From NCBI GenBank assembly GCA_951213105.1, contig OX578149.1, forward strand, positions 4,439,606 to 4,503,605: a DNA stretch of 64,000 nucleotides, given 5' to 3'. Below the pieces are notes generated by a model. That model was not told the DNA's origin. It made no database searches and saw nothing but the letters and a program-made list of their open reading frames with translations. The position numbers were made by a program, and so were the translations under genes. Every line of letters begins with the position of its first letter. Position 1 is the first letter of the stretch. Shown piece after piece: positions 45,706 through 59,311 of this stretch. The DNA is from Amaurobius ferox. Lineage: Eukaryota; Arthropoda; Arachnida; Araneae; Amaurobiidae.

Positions 45706-46420
45706 CATAACCGACCGATCTTCACATTGTCACAATTTTGAGTAACCTTTCAGAAGCTTTGGGATAGTTTGTGTTTCGTATTCATTCCAACATCTTTGAC
45801 CTTAGATTCAAAATTAAAAGTTGCTTGCTGCTGTTTAAAATTTTTTACATTGCCAGGCCATTATACTAGCTTTTCAAAAGTTATAGCTTCTATCTTAACA
45901 CCAGCCTCTATCTCAACACCAGCAACAATTAGATCCCGAATAATATGTTGTTCCAAAAGTTCATGGAGTAAAGTCAAGAATTTGTAAACATTTAATCCAA
46001 CAAGCTGAACGCGGATGTTGAATTTGGACCCACTCGTGAATAACATTACATTTGCGATAAAATAATATTAATAACTTTTCAACACTTTTTAATACTTTTT
46101 CTAATTTCAGCATTCAATACTAGTGCATGTGGAATCAGTTCAGCTTTCGTCACCCCTAGTGCAAACGAATCGACTTGTTCTGAGCCAGGTTTGCTCTACA
46201 TAAAAATTAACAGAAGGAAGAAATATTTCCTAACTCACAGATAAGATGTCAATATCGACTAGCTTGATACCTAGATTTGTGACCTTGACCGTTTAAAGGC
46301 GGAAAAGACCTCCTCCTTACCTCCTTTATGAGCTCCCATTGCAAGGGCTTATTGTGCAGCTTGCTTTTACGAAAGTTGGTTCAGACTGCTTTCGCTGGCT
46401 ACATGAAAGGTGGTGGAAAA
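45706..46420. other. no recognised gene
   Basis: A minus-strand frame of 61 codons (45861-46046) and a plus-strand frame (45769-45987) overlap without recognisable motifs. A short internal duplication (ttaacaccagcctctatctc) occurs near 45895-45925. Confidence 0.4.
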
Positions 46421-46790
46421 TGTGAAGCTCAATAAATCTGAAACGAATATATCTGAAATGAATAAAAGGAAAATCGTTGAGGTGCAAGCCGGTACAAACC
46501 GGTAGAAACGAAATACAAAAGAATGGCATAAAGACCTTTCTAAAACTCGTGAAATTTATTTTATGTCAACAAAGCCCGTTTTCGCGCCACACAAATGAAA
46601 GCTTTATAGTTCAAATTTGAAAAGGGTCCGAAGAAAACTATTTGCTGCACAAACCAGCACAAACGAAGCACAAACGAATGGCATAAACGTTTTTTGGATA
46701 TTGATGTAATTTCTCTTATGTAAACAACAGCTGATCGTGAAGTTGGCCCCCCCGGGAAAAGAAACGTCTATAAATCGAAAACGAAAAGAG

Positions 46791-47990
46791 CACAAACGAA
46801 AATTTTTGCGGCACAAACCAGCACAAACGAAGTACAAACGATTCCACTAGTTTTTGTCGTTTGTGCTTTCCACGGGGGGGCCAACTTCACACGAAGCAAA
46901 TGAAAGGAAATGCTATAAATCGAAAACGAAAGAAGCACAAACGAAAATTTTTGCGGCACAAACCAGCACAAACGAAGTACAAACGATTCCACTAGTTTTT
47001 GTCGTTTGTGCTTTCCACGGGGGGGCCAACTTCACACGAAGTAAACGAAAGGAAATGCTATAAATCGAAAACGAAAGAAGCACAAACGAAAATTTTTGCG
47101 GCACAAACCAGCACAAACGAAGTACAAACGATTCCACTAGTTTTTGTCGTTTGTGCTTTCCACGGGGGGGCCAACTTCACACGAAGTAAACGAAAGGAAA
47201 TGCTATAAATCGAAAACGAAAGAAGCACAAACGAAAATTTTTGCGGCACAAACCAGCACAAACGAAGTACAAACGATTCCACTAGTTTTTGTCGTTTGTG
47301 CTTTCCACGGGGGGGCCAACTTCACACGAAGCAAACGAAAGGAAATGCTATAAATCGAAAACGAAAAAAGCACAAACGAAAATTTTTGCGGCACAAACCA
47401 GCACAAACGAAGTACAAACGATTCCACTAGTTTTTGTCGTTTGTGCTTTCCACGAGGGGGGCCAACTTCACACGAAGCAAATGAAAGGAAATGCTATAAA
47501 TCGAAAACGAAAGAAGCACAAACGAAAATTTTTGCGGCACAAACCAGCACAAACGAAGTACAAACGATTCCACTAGTTTTTGTCGTTTGTGCTTTCCACG
47601 AGGGGGCCAACTTCACACGAAGCAAATGAAAGGAAATGCTATAAATCGAAAACGAAAGAAGCACAAACGAAAATTTTTGCGGCACAAACCAGCACAAACG
47701 AAGTACAAACGATTCCACTAGTTTTTGTCGCTTGTGCTTTCCACGGGGGGGCCAACTTCACACGAAGCAAACGAAAGGAAATGCTATAAATCGAAAACGA
47801 AAGAAGCACAAACGAAAATTTTTGCGGCATAAACCAGCACAAACGAAGTACAAACGATTCCACTAGTTTTTGTCGTTTGTGCTTTCCACGGGGGGGGCCA
47901 ACTTCACACGAAGTAAACGAAAGGAAATGCTATAAATCGAAAACGAAAGAAGCACAAACGAAAATTTTTGCGGCACAAACCAGCACAAAC
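46791..47990. repeat. tandem array, 145-bp unit A
   Basis: Eight copies at a 145-bp period, for example the phrase gtttgtgctttccacg near 46860, 47005, 47150, 47295, 47440, 47586, 47731 and 47876. Copies differ by only a few bases, so the array is recently homogenised. Each unit contains cgggggggccaacttcac and a tataaatcgaaaacgaaa phrase. Confidence 0.92.
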
Positions 47991-47999
47991 GAAGCACAA

Positions 48000-50260
48000 A
48001 CGAATGGCATAAACTTTTTCCGAAATTCCTTTAATTTCTTGTATGTCAACAAACCCGATTTTCCCGCCAAACAAATGAAAGCTTTATAATTCAAATTTGA
48101 AAAGGGTCCGAAGAAAACTTTTTGCTGCACAAACCAGCACAAACGAAGCACAAACGAATGGCATAAACGTTTTTTGGATATTGATGTAATTTCTCTTATG
48201 TAAACAACAGCTGATCGTGAAGTTAGCCCCCCCGGGAAAAGAAACGTCTATAAATCGAAAACGAAAAGAGCACAAACGAAAATTTTTGCGGCACAAACCA
48301 GCACAAACGAAGCACAAACGAATGGCATAAACGTTTTTTCGAAATTCCTTTAATTTCTTGTATGTCAACAAACCCGGTTTTCCCGCCAAACAAATGAAAG
48401 CTTTATAATTCAAATTTGAAAAGGGTCCGAAGAAAACTTTTTGCTGCACAAACCAGCACAAACGAAGCACAAACGAATGGCATAAACGTTTTTTGGATAT
48501 TGATGTAATTTCTCTTATGTAAACAACAGCTGATCGTGAAGTTGGCCCCCCCGGGAAAAGAAACGTCTATAAATCGAAAACGAAAAGAGCACAAACGAAA
48601 ATTTTTGCGGCACAAACCAGCACAAACGAAGCACAAACGAATGGCATAAACGTTTTTTCGAAATTCCTTTAATTTCTTGTATGTCAACAAACCCGGTTTT
48701 CCCGCCAAACAAATGAAAGCTTTATAATTCAAATTTGAAAAGGGTCCGAAGAAAACTTTTTGCTGCACAAACCAGCACAAACGAAGCACAAACGAATGGC
48801 ATAAACGTTTTTTCGAAATTCCTTTAATTTCTTGTATGTCAACAAACCCGGTTTTCCCGCCAAACAAATGAAAGCTTTATAATTCAAATTTGAAAAGGGT
48901 CCGAAGAAAACTTTTTGCTGCACAAACCAGCACAAACGAAGCACAAACGAATGGCATAAACGTTTTTTGGATATTGATGTAATTTCTCTTATGTAAACAA
49001 CAGCTGATCGTGAAGTTGGCCCCCCCGGGAAAAGAAACGTCTATAAATCGAAAGCGAAAAGAGCACAAACGAAAATTTTTGCGGCACAAACCAGCACAAA
49101 CGAAGCACAAACGAATGGCATAAACGTTTTTTCGAAATTCCTTTAATTTCTTGTATGTCAACAAACCCGGTTTTCCCGCCAAACAAATGAAAGCTTTATA
49201 ATTCAAATTTGAAAAGGGTCCGAAGAAAACTTTTTGCTGCACAAACCAGCACAAACGAATGGCATAAACGTTTTTTGGATATTGATGTAATTTCTCTTAT
49301 GTAAACAACAGCTGATCGTGAAGTTGGCCCCCCCGGGAAAAGAAACGTCTATAAATCGAAAACGAAAAGAGCACAAACGAAAATTTTTGCGGCACAAACC
49401 AGCACAAACGAAGCACAAACGAATGGCATAAACGTTTTTTCGAAATTCCTTTAATTTCTTGTATGTCAACAAACCCGGTTTTCCCGCCAAACAAATGAAA
49501 GCTTTATAATTCAAATTTGAAAAGGGTCCGAAGAAAACTTTTTGCTGCACAAACCAGCACAAACGAAGCACAAACGAATGGCATAAACGTTTTTTGGATA
49601 TTGATGTAATTTCTCTTATGTAAACAACAGCTGATCGTGAAGTTAGCCCCCCCGGGAAAAGAAACGTCTATAAATCGAAAACGGAAAGAGCACAAACGAA
49701 AATTTTTGCGGCACAAACCAGCACAAACGAAGCACAAACGAATGGCATAAACGTTTTTTCGAAATTCCTTTAATTTCTTGTATGTCAACAAACCCGGTTT
49801 TCCCGCCAAACAAATGAAAGCTTTATAATTCAAATTTGAAAAGGGTCCGAAGAAAACTTTTTGCTGCACAAACCAGCACAAACGAAGCACAAACGAATGG
49901 CATAAACGTTTTTTGGATATTGATGTAATTTCTCTTATGTAAACAACAGCTGATCGTGAAGTTAGCCCCCCCGGGAAAAGAAACGTCTATAAATCGAAAA
50001 CGAAAAGAGCACAAACGAAAATTTTTGCGGCACAAACCAGCACAAACGAAGCACAAACGAATGGCATAAACGTTTTTCCGAAATTCCTTAAATTTCTTGT
50101 ATGTCAACAAAGCCAGTTTTGGCGCCAAACAAATGAAAGCTTTATAGTTCAAATTTGAAAAGGGTTAGAAGAAAAATTTTTGCTGCACAAACCAGCACAA
50201 ACGAAGCACAAACGAATGGCATAAACGTTTTTTCGAAATTCATGTAATATCTCTTATGTA
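48000..50260. repeat. higher-order array of units B and C
   Basis: A C unit (about 156 bp, marked by aagggtccgaagaaaact) alternates with a B unit (about 164 bp, marked by acagctgatcgtgaag), giving a 319-320 bp higher-order period. C markers lie near 48101, 48421, 48741, 48897, 49216, 49517, 49836 and 50159. The 156-bp step at 48741 to 48897 is a C unit without its B, and the 301-bp step lacks one short internal cacaaacgaa-type repeat. Confidence 0.9.
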
Positions 50261-50274
50261 AACAATGGCTGAGC

Positions 50275-50417
50275 GTGAAGTTAGCCCCCCCGGAAAAGAA
50301 AATGCTATAAATCGAAAACGAAAGAAGCACAAACGAAAATTTTTGCAGCACAAACGAAGTACAAACGATTCCACTAGTTTTTGTCGTTTGTGCTTTCCAC
50401 GGGGGGGCCAACTTCAC
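50275..50417. repeat. 143-bp inverted-terminal unit ending the satellite
   Basis: The left end gtgaagttagccccccc and right end gggggggccaacttcac are inverted copies over about 25 bp with few mismatches. The same end occurs at 46737-46761 (start of B-type sequence) and, inverted, inside every A unit. This suggests that a short inverted-repeat element seeded the array. Confidence 0.6.
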
Positions 50418-50739
50418 GGAGCCGACGCTGACGAGCGCTCATTCGGTGCATGAACGCTGTTAGCTATACAATGGGAGAGCCATCTTCACTTTGGGAAATC
50501 CGGCTTCTGTGACAATGAACACGAGCTCATTTTTGCACACCCCTGACAATAAATAAATACATTGACTGCTTTTCAGGAAGTAGTGATGAAACAGAAAAAA
50601 AAAATGATCCTAGAGTATAAAATGACTAGCCGAATACCCGTTGAAAATCAACGGTCCCACAATAAGCAACTCCCGAATAACATCCATTTTTGAGTCATTC
50701 GCGTTTCACGTTGATTCGAAAAATCGAAAATTTGGACTG
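50418..50739. other. no recognised gene
   Basis: Spacer after the satellite. Nothing recognised. Confidence 0.4.
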
Positions 50740-51360
50740 CGGAACCCCTATAGAAAAAATATTGGGAAATTAAATTGACTCACTTTCTTCCTTTTGAACT
50801 ATCTGCCCGCACACCCAATTTGAAGTCTGTACCTCATACTGAAGCATGCAATTTTATCATTTTATCTTTCGAACGTTTTTACGTGGAGCACCCTCTTAAA
50901 TGAACATTTATGAAAACCTCTATTCGTCTTCGGTGTTTATCAAATGATTAGCCTATATACCAAATCCAAGCCTCTATCCAATTTTAAAGTAGGCGTTTCT
51001 CATTTATTAGGCAAATCGAATATTTTGATGTGTGACACCCCCCCCCCCCCCCCCCCCCCCCCCCCGCTCAGAGTAAGTAACAAATATTAAAAATATGAAA
51101 TGGCATACTTTCTTCCTTTCGAACGGTTTACCCATTCACTAAATTTTAAGTCTATCTCATTGCAAAGTATGCTTTCCTATCATTTCACTTTTCAAACGTT
51201 TTGGTGTGGAGCACCCCATCTGCAGAACATTTTTGGAAAATTCTATATTTTCAGGGGGTTTTATCGAACAATCGACCCGTGTACTAAATTGCAAGTCTAT
51301 CTACTTGGGGAGTCCTTAGAAAAAGCGTGACAGACGGACACTTGGCAATTAGTATATACT
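50740..51360. repeat. two diverged direct units and a C-run
   Basis: Units near 50740-51035 and 51090-51360 share tttcttcctttygaac, cccattcactaaatttt-like text and gtggagcacccc. A C-run of about 26 bp (51040-51065) separates them. Noncoding dispersed-repeat character. Confidence 0.55.
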
Positions 51361-52008
51361 ATATAGATAGTTTTTGAAACTTGCAAGTTAACAGTTGAGT
51401 TAGATTTTGGTGGGACATGTTTGTCTTATACTAAATCCGCCCCCATGAAATGTTGGCACCCACACCATATTTCCAAAGCTCTGCTCGAGGCAAGAGCCCT
51501 TTGTAAAGAAGGAACTTGCGACAGCAGTGAGAGAGACCCACAGCAAATTCAAACAATGCAGGAGGCCAAGCAAGCACGAAGAGGTTAACGCAACAATAGA
51601 GTTCAAAATCGACCCGAGGAAACGGACGGCGTATTCTTTGTGGCACTTGACCCGACCTCTTTAAGGAAATTCAATGTAGCATAAGCGGTTGGGAATATAT
51701 TTACATCCTTTTACTGAACGAATGGTAAGGGTGTACTACAACAGACGAATCTTTTAATGGCACAAATGATAATTAATAATTTCGATCCATTCTTCTGAAA
51801 AATGAGTCCCCTCCCCACCTCCACTAGTAATAGGGACGGTACTTTATTTTACAGTCATGCTTAAAAGAAACAATCAAATATTAATAAGTACATGTTAAGC
51901 GGGATTCGCAATTAATTAAAATGAAAGATTTCTTTCCATCTGCCCCCCTCCCCCGTAGAACTAGCGCTCCTAAAATCCATGGAACGCACGTACCTCTCCT
52001 TTTCCTTC
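51361..52008. other. no recognised gene
   Basis: Overlapping minus-strand frames at 51400-51646 have no recognisable motif. Nothing else seen. Confidence 0.4.
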
Positions 52009-52146
52009 GACCCAGACCGTCCGACTTACCCGAAAGTGTAAGGTATCTGTCTGTTGGGACGGCCGGGAAATGCCACCCAATTGAGTGGGGGAGGCATCCA
52101 CAGGGACCGCACCTTCCTTCCCCTACCACCTACCTCTCGGAAGGCC
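52009..52146 (-). mobile_element. SINE-T, 5'-truncated
   Basis: Minus-strand 3' half of the SINE: terminus with CCGTCC/GGACGG-type arms and part of the body, breaking off near 52146. It has the same terminal type as the 5202 and 57412 copies (cgacccag at the plus-strand end). Confidence 0.75.
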
Positions 52147-52651
52147 TTATCAACGAGTTAGTATATATGGAGGGAGCGCGGTCCAATCTTCCCCATGTTA
52201 GTAACATGGTCAAACATAGAGCAGGTGTAGTTGGTCGCGGAGAAGAAAATTCATGATTTGGCGATTTATCGCCTAAACTGTGTAAAAAAAGCTACACGTT
52301 CCTACACGCTCTGGATGGGTTATTTCGAAAGCAGATACTATTATTACCAATTCTGTGACAATCAGTTGCAACTTTTTGCAACCTTCGCTGTTTCGGCATA
52401 TTTCATACTTTTTCTGTAGGTCCTGCTCAGCCCTGCATAAGTATCGTTCGTACTTCCAATTTATCTAGCGACATTTATTTTCGTGATAAATATTTTATTA
52501 CTACTTTTAAAACATCAAAGACATATTTTACAACTTTTAAACTTATCCCATAACAAGACATATTGAATTTAAGCAACATTTCTTGAACTAAACTAAAGCA
52601 GTTTAAAAAAGTAAAAACAAAGCTTAATAATTTAATAGCACTTTATTATCG

Positions 52652-52652
<1 letters not shown>
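52147..52652. other. no recognised gene
   Basis: AT-rich spacer. A plus-strand frame at 52231-52419 has no recognisable motif. Confidence 0.4.

Positions 52653-52691
<39 letters not shown>
52653..52691. repeat. (AT)n microsatellite
   Basis: Uninterrupted AT dinucleotide run about 60 bp upstream of the reverse-transcriptase relic. Confidence 0.95.
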
Positions 52692-52694
<3 letters not shown>

Positions 52695-52749
52695 AAAATA
52701 ATACAAGCTTTTGACATTGATCTAGAGTCTAGACAAATATATATTTAAA

Positions 52750-54072
52750 ATGTCAGGTAAATCCCACTGCCGTTTTGAAACCTTCAAGAGCTCGAAAGTA
52801 CAAATCACTAGGCATGTAAAACATTTGATCCAGCACTTTCCCATTCCAATATATAAGCATAATTACCAAGAAATCATTAAAGAAATCAAGTTACTATAAG
52901 ACACATTTGTAATCACATATGTTGATAAGGCATCCAGTAATTATGTGTTAATTTGCAAAATATTTTATTTGGACGAACTTAAATTGCAACTCAGTACCTC
53001 TCTTTCTTTAACTCCTTTATACACTCATATCAATGTTATATGTAAACAAATAATAGCTTACTACAAACGTCTTAAACAAAAATGCAATCTCAATTTTCTT
53101 TACTTGATACTCATACCTAAATTCCATTAAAACACCTATTTCTTTTAGAACAGTCACTATAGGATTTAATTCATATGCCAATGCAGCTGACAAACAACTT
53201 CTAATCATACTCAATCAAATTTCTGTTTATTTTACTACACAAAAAACACATATAATCAAAAATAGTATAGATATAACTAATTAATAAAATAAAACTAATC
53301 CCTTACATACGTAATGTAAAAACTTTTGATTTCAAAGACCTATTTAATAATATAGACATTAATGATTTTTATAAAGTCATACTACTTTTATATGAACAAT
53401 TCACTCAAGCAAAAAACATCATTTCCAAAATTCAAAACTTTATTAAAATTCATTTTGTTCAAACAGTATATAGTTCAAGGAAAATGCATATACAAATTAA
53501 ATAAGGGAATACCACAGGGAGGTAAATCATCCACCATACTGGCCAACCTTTATCTACATTTTTACGAAATTCAGAGCCCTTTCAACAGTCATATAATGTA
53601 CAGATATATTGATGATTTTATTATTATTGGAATTACTAATGAGGCCAATGAATTAAATTTTGATTTCTATCCACCTAATCTACAACTCATTGAAAATGTA
53701 TATACATCCAACTGAATCAATTTTCTAGACATTAGTTTAACAATTAAAAATGCAAATACAATAAAATTTAAAATCTATGACAAAACAGAAACTTATAACT
53801 TCAAAGTAAATAAAATTCAACATTTCTCTTCCAAACTTTTCAAATCTGTATATAGAAATATTATTAATAACCAGTTATTAAGAATCAAAATGTTAAGCAC
53901 ACCTTGTTACTACAAAGAACATCTTTATAAATTCATCAACACCGTTATCAAAAATAACTACCCGCACAACCTTATTCTTTCTTTTATTAAAACACATTTT
54001 AAATTTGAATTCAAAAACTTGCAACAATTACAGCAACATATTGACAGATCATACTTTAGCATTTCTAAATAA
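52750..54072 (+). pseudogene. Penelope-like reverse transcriptase relic
   Basis: About 430 codons spread over two frames, with stops near 52897 and 53713 and frameshifts near 53128 and 53455. Order of motifs: DKASSNYVLICKIFYL, LIPKFH then KTPISFRTVTIGFNS, FDFKDLFNNID (motif A, catalytic Asp), GIPQGGKSSTILANLYLHF (motif B), MYRYIDDFIII (motif C, catalytic Asp pair), NFLDISLTI and IYDKTETYNFKV. The FD-x-LF-x-NI, ANLYLHFYE, RYIDD and FLD pattern fits Penelope-like elements and related reverse transcriptases, and differs from the LINE enzyme at 41503. No GIY-YIG endonuclease is seen. (AT)n runs flank it, and its 3' flank recurs at 14140-14595. Confidence 0.7.
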
Positions 54073-55547
<1,475 letters not shown>

Positions 55548-56591
55548 TTATCGCACTGAAAGATCTACACAAAGTGAGCACGTCAATATGGCGTTGCTCC
55601 ATCTCTGGCCTTGATACAAGTTTTTACCCGATACAAGTGGCAAGTTTTTACCCGATACAAGTGACATGGATATATAAAGTTGCCGGATGGTGTTCTGAGG
55701 GATATCGTTCCAAATGGTTTCCAATTGACGAGCTAATTCGTCTACATTCTGGGATGGTCTCATCTCAGTCCAAATGTGCTCAATAGGCGAGAGATCTGGG
55801 GATCTGGCTGGCCAAGTAAGTGCGTCGTAAGCACGCAGATAATCAATAGAGAGGCGTGCCGTGTGTGGCCTGGCATTATCTTACTCAAAAGTTAGCCCGT
55901 GGTGTCGCGAAAGGAATGACAATACAACGGATCGTAGAATGTCGTCAACGTACCGCTGTTCTGTGATGGTGCCACGGAGGACTATCAAAGGAGTCCAGCT
56001 ATCAAACGAAATGGCATCCCCAGACCATAACACCTAGTTGTCGGGCCGTGCAGCGTACGACAGTAAGAGCAGGATTCTGACGATGTCCGGGCTGTCTCCA
56101 GACACGTCTGCGCTGGTCATCGGGATTCGGTTCGAAACGGGATTCATCACTGAAGACAATTCTTTCTCAATCCGAACGTTGGTCGGGCCCGGTACCATTG
56201 CAATCGCTGTTGACGGTGCATACTGGTCCATGGTAGGCGGCGTAATGGGTGCCGCGAGTATAGATTCCACTTCCGTAGTCTTCTATTAATAATCCGGGTG
56301 GTCACTTCCGTGTTTGTCACACGTTGGACGGTTGATAACGACGAATCTCGTGCTATCACAACTGCTCTGACAATCGCTCTATCTTCCCGTTCTGTCGTCG
56401 CTCTAGGCCGTCCGCTGAAATCTGCCATTCCGGACCCATTCCTGCCAACATCGTCTAAATGCTGCATCGCTCCTACCCAAATACCGATCGATTAGTCGGT
56501 GTACCCATCCAGCCTCGTGCAATCCGACCGCACGCTCTCTTTCAAACTCCTTCATATGCTCGTCGTGGACGCGAATTCGCCGGCGAAGCAT
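55548..56591 (-). pseudogene. Tc1 transposase relic
   Basis: Met at 56591 (MLRRRIRVHDEHMKEFERER) opens the N-terminal helix-turn-helix (GLHEAGW, then CWQEWVRNGRF). A frameshift near 56410 leads to SGRPRATTEREDRAIV and HPLRRLPWTSMHRQQRLQWYRARP, just before the catalytic core. The core (56150-55800) is full of stops, and the C-terminal NVDELARQLETIWNDIP is readable at about 55740-55690. A tandem duplication of about 22 bp (55617-55660) doubles LVSGKNL near the end. Non-functional. Confidence 0.8.
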
Positions 56592-56822
56592 TGTTGCCCT
56601 CAAGGTACGTAAACGCAATCCACGCCCGTTTTATTCCTGAAAACGAGGTTAGCTCCTTTATATACACCACCATTCGTTTCAATGCGCTGTAGTTCCGACT
56701 ATTCGTTCATTGGCTGCGAATTTTTAATCATTTGAATATGAGGTCGAAAGGTGTTTGCATGTAAAGTTTCATTACTATCGGATTGTTTTGCGGGGTGCGT
56801 CGATTTTTTGTGCCTTAGAGTG
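55548..56822 (-). mobile_element. second Tc1-family relic
   Basis: The minus-strand element begins after a TA (56823-56824) with CACTCTAAGGCACAAAAA. A transposase relic follows. The opposite end was not identified, so this copy may be truncated near 55548. It belongs to a different Tc1 lineage from the one at 24265. Confidence 0.7.
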
Positions 56823-56824
56823 TA

Positions 56825-57411
56825 TATTATGTCGTATTACTGCACTTTCCAACTATCTGGATGCTTACGGCACTGAACACCAGCAGGTGAAAATTGCGAT
56901 GTACTACAAAATCACCTCGCTACATAATAAAAGAAGATGTTTGTGTGTGTGCGTGCGGTCTGTAGTGTGAAATCCAAACACCCTAAAATTGGGCACACAG
57001 GTACTTCAGAACCTGGGAAGGTGCACCTCGGCGATATATGTATATTTTAATTCGAATTAGTCTTTTAGTTATTTATGTTTTAGTACGATGTTGAGCGATA
57101 TTTACGATTTTTACACATAGCGACTGAAAATATCATCCCAGAGTTTCCATCTTGAAACCATCGCAAAGATCGAAAATTATTTTGAACGATGTTTAAACCG
57201 CATCCATAGGACATTTAAATTTTTTTTTCTTTTTTAAATACGTCGAAATTTGCCTTTTGTAAGTAATCTTATTTTTATTGCTTCGCATACAAAAAAAGCA
57301 AGATTAGCATAATTTTACAGTTTGGCAAAATGTCAAGTGTATATTTTCACATTCTAACAAACAAAACAGGTTTTTTTTATTTAATACGCTATTTTAATTT
57401 TGGTGATATTT
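56825..57411. other. no recognised gene
   Basis: Contains a (TG)n-like stretch near 56940-56955 and AT-rich spacer. No domain recognised. Confidence 0.4.
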
Positions 57412-57704
57412 TAAGCTCAGTGGTTAGCGCGTTGGTATTGCACTCGGATGACCCGAGTTCGATTCTCGGTTCTCACCAAACTGTCTCCGCGGAGTACGGG
57501 TACGTTAAATAGGTGGGTTCGTAACTCCTTCCGAGAGGTGGGTGATAGGGGAAAGGAGGGTACGGTCCTTGTGGATGCCGTCCCCCCCCCCCCCCCCACA
57601 CACACACTGGGTTCGGATCATAATTGGGTGGAACTTTCCGGCCGTCCAAAAATATACCCTACAGTTTCGGGTAGGTCGGACGGTCTGGGTCGAAGAAGAA
57701 GAAG
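57412..57704 (+). mobile_element. SINE-T, GAA-tailed subfamily
   Basis: The head has an A-box-like agctcagtggttagcgcg and a B box AGTTCGATTCTC. The body follows with an expanded C-run and (AC)n insertion near 57584-57606. The hairpin terminus has arms CCGTCC/GGACGG and an inner stem TACCC/GGGTA. The tail is (GAA)n, unlike the (AAC)n of the 9014 copy. Confidence 0.88.
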
Positions 57705-59311
57705 TGATTGCGTGAAAGGGAAAAACGTTTTTTCCGCGGAAGTCTACGCGTTTCAAGGTTCGACCTTTTTAACTGTTGATTTTACTGCGCACGTCTGCCT
57801 AGGAAGGTTCAAGTCAAGCCTTTTGTCCTGGTCATTTATTTTATTTATTTATTATTATTATTATTGCTTTTCACGGTTGCGGAGAGCTTGCGAGGGTGTT
57901 TATTCATAAAAGGGTTTATTTTTAGCTCAATGATCACGACACTTGATAGTTTCAACCATTGTTGTGAAAATACAAGTTTCCCTTGAACAGCTCCGTAAGA
58001 AATAGACCGATGATTAAAGTTCAGGATGGGTTTCCTTTGGGTCTGAATTTGAGCAGTATAAAATTAGGATGGAAACAACTTTTTCACGACATGCCATTTA
58101 TAGTGTGGAAGGGTATTTATAAAGAACACATAACCTTCAAGATTCTCTAATTTTAATACATGATTTAAAAAAAAAACTTCTCATAGAATATATTTTTACA
58201 TTCATTGATTTATGAGCACTTTGCATTAATTAACTTCTTAGCATTTTTTTTCTATTTCTTTGAACTAAAAAAGAAAAATCAATATTGGAATAAGGCAATG
58301 CGTTCAGTAGTGAACTCCTAGACTTCGACAGTGGACACCTAAACTTCAGTAGTTGACACCTGCCATTTGAAACATAATTAGCCTTATATTTTATTTTACT
58401 GAAAGACCATTTATTTAGTATAACATTTAAAGGATTTCCGCCCACTTCTCACTCTACAATTTAATTACTTTTTAAGATCTCGCATAACGTTTGAGCACCT
58501 TTATCGGAGCACAGCCACTGCGTGTAAGCTCTGAGGCATCGTTTTAAAACATTCGCACATCAGGTAACGGTGTGTGACATTGACTCCGCAAATACAATAA
58601 CAGACCGAGAAATGACATTCTCAGCATCCCGTTATGATAGAATAAAGTGATTCATGGAAAAATGAGAGACTTCATTAAATAATGAAGTGCTTTAAAAAGC
58701 TCTTTAAAAAAATTTATATTGCGCTTTTAAAATAATACAAGATGTTCCGTTAGAAAATCTTCCACAAAGACATTATCGATAAACTGTTACATCGAACTTT
58801 TATATTCTACCCTGCCAATGGCGCTCATGACGTTCTGAATTTGGTAAGCTGACAGAATGGCCACTTACAGCAGACAGACAGACTGTACAAAAAGCACTTC
58901 CATTCCGTCATGCCTAAAACATGCTCTTTGAAGAATGAAGGTCAGAGATGGAAAAGATTCATGAACAGTATGGACCTGAGATCACTGTAAAGACGATTAT
59001 TAATGATTTGTAAATAAAATATATACATCATTTTGTACGTGTAAGGCGTCCATTGAAATTATATAATCTGAAAGATGAAAACAGACTCGGCTCATTATTT
59101 GAGATATCTTTATTTTAATTAAATTTAAGTATTTTCAAAATTTAAGGATACGATAGGTACAAAGAAAAGTGCTCCATCTGCTGTTTCCCTGGAATCTGAG
59201 GTAGGATCTTTTATATTTTCAATTTTAAGTATCGATGAGAATATTAGAATCCTAAAAAGAAATTTATAATGAATTTTTTTTACAACAGCCATCTCTACCT
59301 TGGCAAGATGG
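57705..59311. other. no recognised gene
   Basis: An (ATT)n run lies near 57850-57866. Short direct repeats (agtggacacct / agttgacacct) occur near 58330-58351. No coding domain recognised. Confidence 0.4.

Larger units (their letters stand above)
46421..50420. repeat. complex satellite block
   Basis: About 4 kb built from related units that share gcacaaaccagcacaaacga. Left edge: diverged units (46421-46790). Then an array of a 145-bp unit A (46791-47990), then a mixed array of units B and C (48000-50260), then a last unit A (50275-50417). Long frames on both strands come from the repetition (many antisense copies of FVLRLCWFV-type peptides) and have no support as genes. Confidence 0.9.

Noticed and set aside
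46604..50417. Many open frames on both strands in the satellite, some over 120 codons, encoding Cys/Phe-rich or Lys/Thr-rich repeated peptides
   Set aside because: They repeat with the satellite unit, lie on both strands at once, start at arbitrary Met codons and match no domain. They are by-products of repetition.
46421..50420. CRISPR array
   Set aside because: The units are long, abut without unique spacers, there are no cas genes, and the context is eukaryotic.
53500..53720. Reverse transcriptase at 53 kb as telomerase or a LINE
   Set aside because: No telomerase-specific motif is seen, and the GIPQGG/RYIDD/FLD pattern differs from the LINE enzyme at 41503. The Penelope-like assignment fits best but is not certain.
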